8,726 nt of DNA from Pseudomonadota bacterium. Lineage in GTDB: Bacteria; Myxococcota_A; UBA796; SXON01. Under the pieces are notes generated by a model, which saw only the letters and a program-made list of their open reading frames with translations, did not search any database and was not told the DNA's origin. Of this stretch, positions 6,095 through 8,726 are shown piece after piece (position 1 is the first letter of the stretch; every line of letters starts with the position of its first letter). The translations under genes and the position numbers were made by a program. The stretch lies in NCBI GenBank assembly GCA_005776735.1, contig SXOM01000649.1, positions 1-8,726 of the forward strand. The letters are read 5' to 3'.

Positions 6095-7236
6095 GGGGCC
6101 ACCCGGCGGATACGATGGTTGTAGGAGTCGGCGACGTAGATCGCGCCGTCGGCGCCGACCTCGACGCCCATGGGGCCGAAGAGCTCGGCCTCGGTGGCCG
6201 GGCCGCCGTCGCCGCCATCGCCCACCTCGCCGGTGCCGACCACGGTGTCGATGAGGCCCGTGGCGAGGTCGACCGCGCGGATGCGGTTGTTGTCGCTGTC
6301 GGCGATGTAGAGCACGCCGCCTTCGACCTCGATGTCCATCGGGTAGTTGAGCTGCGCCGCGGTGGCGGCGGCGCCGTCGCCGGAGAAGCCGGAGACGCCG
6401 GTGCCCACGACCGTGTCGATCGTGCCGGTGTCGAGGTCCATCGCGCGGATGCGGTGGTTCTCGGTGTCGGCGATGTAGAGCGTGGAGCCGCTGAGCGCGA
6501 CGGCACCCCCGGGGCGCGGGTTGGCGCTCTTGGGGAAGCCGAACACCGCGTCGATGGCCGGGCCGCCGTCGCCGCCGTAGCCCTGGTCGCCGGTGCCGGC
6601 GACGGTGGCGATGGTACCGTCGGCGTACACCGCCCGCACGCGCTCGTTGCGCATGTCGACCATGTACACGGTGCCATCGACCTCGTCGTACACCGAGCCC
6701 TTGGGCTGGTTCAAGAGGGCCGCCGAGGCGGGCCCGTCGTCACCGGCAAAGCCCGGCGTGCTGCCCACGTTGACGTAGACCAGGCCCGTCTCCAGGTCGA
6801 GCACGCGCACCTTGTGGGTGTGCCAGGACGTGTTCCACATCGTGCCGTCCGGCAGGTAGATCACGTCGGTCGGGTGGTTGAGATTGACGGTGGTGCCCAC
6901 CGCCCCGGGCGCGGTGCGGTCGGACAAGTCGGGCGGACCGTCCCCGACAAAACTCGTGCCCATCACCGTGCGCAGCGTGTCGTCTTCGTCGAGCACGCGG
7001 ATGCGGTGGTTGTTCCAGTCCAGCACCGCGGGCGGGCCGAACTCCGACACCTCGACGTCGATGGGGAAGTACAACCACGACTCCCGCCGGTCGAGCGCCT
7101 CGCCGTTGTAGCCGGCCTGCGCCGTACCGGCCCAGGTGCAGATGTCGCCCGGCACGGTTTCGTCACACACCGGCTCGGGAACGTCGCCGCTGTCGGTGCC
7201 GCTGTCGCAAGCGGCGAGGAAGCTCAGGAAGATCAT
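6091..7236 (-). CDS. NHL-repeat beta-propeller lipoprotein, first paralogue
   Basis: A 381-residue predicted lipoprotein with signal MIFLSFLAAC (lipid Cys10) and linker DSGTDSGD. Six blade starts can be read at LYFP (55), NHP (120), NQP (176), GFP (233), NYP (297) and GPM (354). Strong cores are DWNNHRIRVLD (73-83), IADTENHRIR (255-264), IADSDNNRIR (311-320) and VADSYNHRIR (368-377), with GDGGPA-type linkers between them. ICTWAG (32-37) looks like the closing strand of the last blade, tied by Cys24/Cys33. The ATG lies one base after the TGA of the VWG-repeat gene, and AAGGG (complement of 7241-7245) lies 4 nt upstream, so this gene has its own ribosome-binding site. It is the best-conserved of the three paralogues. 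NHL propellers usually bind proteins, RNA or small ligands; here an exported ligand is likely, but unidentified. Confidence 0.9.
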   Translation of the reverse strand: MIFLSFLAACDSGTDSGDVPEPVCDETVPGDICTWAGTAQAGYNGEALDRRESWLYFPIDVEVSEFGPPAVLDWNNHRIRVLDEDDTLRTVMGTSFVGDGPPDLSDRTAPGAVGTTVNLNHPTDVIYLPDGTMWNTSWHTHKVRVLDLETGLVYVNVGSTPGFAGDDGPASAALLNQPKGSVYDEVDGTVYMVDMRNERVRAVYADGTIATVAGTGDQGYGGDGGPAIDAVFGFPKSANPRPGGAVALSGSTLYIADTENHRIRAMDLDTGTIDTVVGTGVSGFSGDGAAATAAQLNYPMDIEVEGGVLYIADSDNNRIRAVDLATGLIDTVVGTGEVGDGGDGGPATEAELFGPMGVEVGADGAIYVADSYNHRIRRVAP

Positions 7237-7237
7237 G

Positions 7238-8212
7238 TCACCCTTCGAGTGCCGGCACTATAGCATCCCCAGAATACACGAGGGCACCCTGGATGAGCGG
7301 AGCCGAAGAAACGTGGCCACCGACCGCCCACACCCCTCCGTCCGGATCCCGCCAGACGGAGTGGAGGTCCTGGTACGTGGGACGCTCGCGGGGGTCGGCG
7401 ACCCAGGCGCCATCGGTGCGGAACCACACGCTCCCCTGCGCACCCACCGCGACCGGGGCGTCGCCGCCGTGCACCCCGGTGATGGGCAACGCGTACGGCG
7501 GTGACTCCTCGGTGAAGCTCCCGCCGCCGTCGTTGGCGCGCAGGATGGCGCCGGTGGCGACGCCGCCGACGGCGTAGCCTTCGTGGAAGGTGAAGAGCGG
7601 AACCGTGGTGAGGCTCGGGACGCTCCCCCAGGCGGCGCCATCGTGGTGGAGGATGATGCCCCCGGCCCCGACCGCCCACACGTCGTCGGCCGCGCTGCCC
7701 CACACCTTGTAGAGCGCGAACTTCGCGGCGGCATCTTCCGGGAGCGCGACCTCGGCCCAGGTGCCGCCGTCGAAGTGCCACGCCGCCGCCGCGTCGGACG
7801 GGGCGCTCGGGTCGCCACCCACCGCCCACGCCGTGCCGTCGCCCGGGCCCCACACGCCGAAGAACGTGACGTCCGGGTCGAGGACCCACGCCTCCAGGTC
7901 GGCCCCCTCGGCGTCGCCGCGGAAGACCCGGCCGCCGGCGCCGGCGAACCACACCCGGTCGGCGTCGCCGGACACCCACCAGACATCGCCCGCCGTGAGG
8001 CCGTCGACCGCGACCCACCCGGCGCCGACGCGGTGAAACGCCATCGGCCCGTCGCCGGGGTCCGCACCGACCACGAACACGTCGTCCGCCGCGCGCCCCC
8101 ACACCGACAACAGCGCCCCGGGCAGGTTCTCCGCGACGTCCTGCCACGGCGTCGTGTCCGCGGCGGTATCGCCGGTGTCGGGGGTGTCGCAGGCGAAGAG
8201 GGACAGCAGCAT
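7238..8212 (-). CDS. VWG-repeat beta-propeller lipoprotein
   Basis: A 324-residue predicted lipoprotein and first gene of the operon. The very short signal MLLSLFAC gives lipid Cys8, then a DTPDTGDTAADTTP linker. About seven repeats of roughly 40 residues follow, of the kind VWGxxADDVWAVGxxGxIxHxDGxxW. They begin near residues 35 (LSVWGRAADDVFVVG), 76 (DVWWVSGDADRVWFAG), 118, 169 (KVWGSAADDVWAVG), 206, 246 and 284. This predicts a seven-bladed propeller distinct from the NHL type; such repeats are frequent in secreted proteins of myxobacteria-like genomes. No catalytic or metal-binding cluster stands out. The ribosome-binding site before the ATG is weak. Its promoter must lie in the 44-bp gap or inside the divergent biotin carboxylase gene. 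The function is unknown; surface binding or scaffolding is an inference. Confidence 0.85.
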   Translation of the reverse strand: MLLSLFACDTPDTGDTAADTTPWQDVAENLPGALLSVWGRAADDVFVVGADPGDGPMAFHRVGAGWVAVDGLTAGDVWWVSGDADRVWFAGAGGRVFRGDAEGADLEAWVLDPDVTFFGVWGPGDGTAWAVGGDPSAPSDAAAAWHFDGGTWAEVALPEDAAAKFALYKVWGSAADDVWAVGAGGIILHHDGAAWGSVPSLTTVPLFTFHEGYAVGGVATGAILRANDGGGSFTEESPPYALPITGVHGGDAPVAVGAQGSVWFRTDGAWVADPRERPTYQDLHSVWRDPDGGVWAVGGHVSSAPLIQGALVYSGDAIVPALEG

Positions 8213-8256
8213 GCCGCAATGTGCCCCGGATCCGCACGCGCGGATAGCTGGCGAGG
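8213..8256. promoter_or_regulatory. Divergent intergenic gap with inverted repeat
   Basis: Only 44 bp separate the start codons of the lipoprotein operon (leftward) and the biotin carboxylase gene (rightward). ATCCGC (8230-8235) and GCGGAT (8240-8245) form a perfect inverted repeat around ACGC, a possible operator or shared promoter element. I see no convincing -35/-10 pair in either direction. Confidence 0.45.
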
Positions 8257-8726
8257 ATGCGAAAACTCCTGGTCGCCAACCGAGGCGAGATCGCCGTACG
8301 CGTGATGCGCGCGGCGCGGGAGCTCGGCGTGGCCACGGTCGCGGTCTACGCCGACGCCGACGCCGGCGCGCAGCATGTCCGGCTCGCCGACGAGGCGGTG
8401 CGCCTCGGGGCGTCCGCGCCGGCCGAGAGCTACCTCTCCATCCCCAAGCTCGTGGCCGCCGCGCGCGCCGTCGGCGCCGACGCCGTGCACCCCGGCTACG
8501 GCTTCTTGGCCGAGAACATGGAGTTTGCGTTCGCGGTGCTCGACGCGGGGCTCACCTGGGTCGGACCGGAGCCGGGCGTGATCCGCGCGATGGGCGACAA
8601 GGCCAACGCCCGGGCGTTCGCCGCGGCCGCCGGCGTGCCGGTGCTCCCCGGCGCCGCGGTCGACGACCCGGCGGCGCTCGCCGCGCTCGGCTTCCCGCTC
8701 CTGGTCAAGGCGGTGGCCGGCGGGGG
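8257..8726 (+). CDS. Biotin carboxylase subunit of an acyl-CoA carboxylase (3' end outside window)
   Basis: The first 156 codons of a biotin carboxylase, which uses ATP and bicarbonate to carboxylate biotin for acetyl-, propionyl- or methylcrotonyl-CoA carboxylase. The start MRKLLVANRGEIAVRVMRAA is the classic N-terminus of the biotin carboxylase N domain. HPGYGFLAEN (78-87) and the GPEP...MGDKANAR stretch (103-119) are also family hallmarks. The visible part ends at KAVAGG (151-156), where the Gly-rich ATP-grasp loop begins. Whether a C-terminal biotin-carrier domain is fused, and which acyl-CoA is the substrate, cannot be seen; pyruvate carboxylase is also not excluded. The ATG at 8257 is chosen because it gives the conserved N-terminus. 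A GGCGAGG run abuts it directly, so the ribosome-binding site is poor. It is divergent from the lipoprotein operon. Confidence 0.93.
   Translation, partial: MRKLLVANRGEIAVRVMRAARELGVATVAVYADADAGAQHVRLADEAVRLGASAPAESYLSIPKLVAAARAVGADAVHPGYGFLAENMEFAFAVLDAGLTWVGPEPGVIRAMGDKANARAFAAAAGVPVLPGAAVDDPAALAALGFPLLVKAVAGG

Noticed and set aside
6115..7263. Plus-strand 382-codon frame antisense to the first NHL gene
   Set aside because: Repetitive Val/Asp/His/Arg composition produced by reading NHL codons backwards; the NHL protein on the other strand has clear repeats and a lipobox.
4017..8212. Regular DNA repeats in the NHL genes as a possible CRISPR or tandem-repeat array
   Set aside because: The periodicity is protein-level blade repetition with diverged codons; there are no identical short repeats with unique spacers.
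7233..8490. Two long minus-strand frames overlapping the VWG-repeat gene and the carboxylase start
   Set aside because: Arg/Ser/Pro-rich translations. The VWG-repeat frame and the biotin carboxylase N-terminus explain the same DNA far better.
1..8726. tRNA, rRNA, transposase or phage genes
   Set aside because: I looked for tRNA-like cloverleaf arms, rRNA-like stretches and transposase or integrase motifs by eye and saw none; a covariance-model scan was not possible here.

Overview
The window is very GC-rich and gene-dense, with strong third-position G/C. Its short lipoproteins have Asp/Ser/Thr/Gly-rich linkers behind the lipobox (for example CDSGTDSGD and CDTPDTGDT), next to mreB, sppA and an acyl-CoA carboxylase. 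This fits a Gram-negative with a large genome, most likely Myxococcota or a related former deltaproteobacterial lineage. That placement is inferred from style; no rRNA or other phylogenetic marker is present.

Layout. (1) Positions 1-578 hold no convincing complete gene: a possible start of a leftward gene at 9, two 54-bp direct repeats, a perfect 28-bp palindrome between them, a run of nine G and several GC hairpins. (2) 579-2228, minus: a SppA-type signal peptide peptidase without an obvious membrane anchor. (3) 2229-2335: a divergent promoter region whose two TTGACA boxes lie back to back. (4) 2336-2806, plus: a small zinc-ribbon plus transmembrane protein of unknown function, followed 57 nt later by (5) mreB, 2864-3895, plus. 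(6) 3896-4016: convergent intergenic region with GC palindromes. (7) 4017-8212, minus: a tightly packed four-gene operon read from right to left. A seven-repeat VWG-type propeller lipoprotein comes first, then three paralogous six-bladed NHL-propeller lipoproteins. The junctions are TGA-C-ATG, a 4-nt ATGA overlap and a 10-nt overlap. (8) 8213-8256: a 44-bp divergent gap with a 16-bp inverted repeat. (9) From 8257, plus: the N-terminal part of a biotin carboxylase subunit, cut by the window end.

How they may work together. SppA and MreB are housekeeping envelope functions (clearance of signal peptides, cell shape). The zinc-ribbon protein could be co-transcribed with mreB. The four-lipoprotein operon is the accessory and least explained part: four beta-propeller lipoproteins, predicted to be exported and made from one message. 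The NHL trio probably arose by tandem duplication. Each member has an N-terminal strand that seems to complete the last blade, and a conserved Cys pair near the lipid anchor. No enzyme, transporter or regulator sits in the operon, so its role cannot be read from context.
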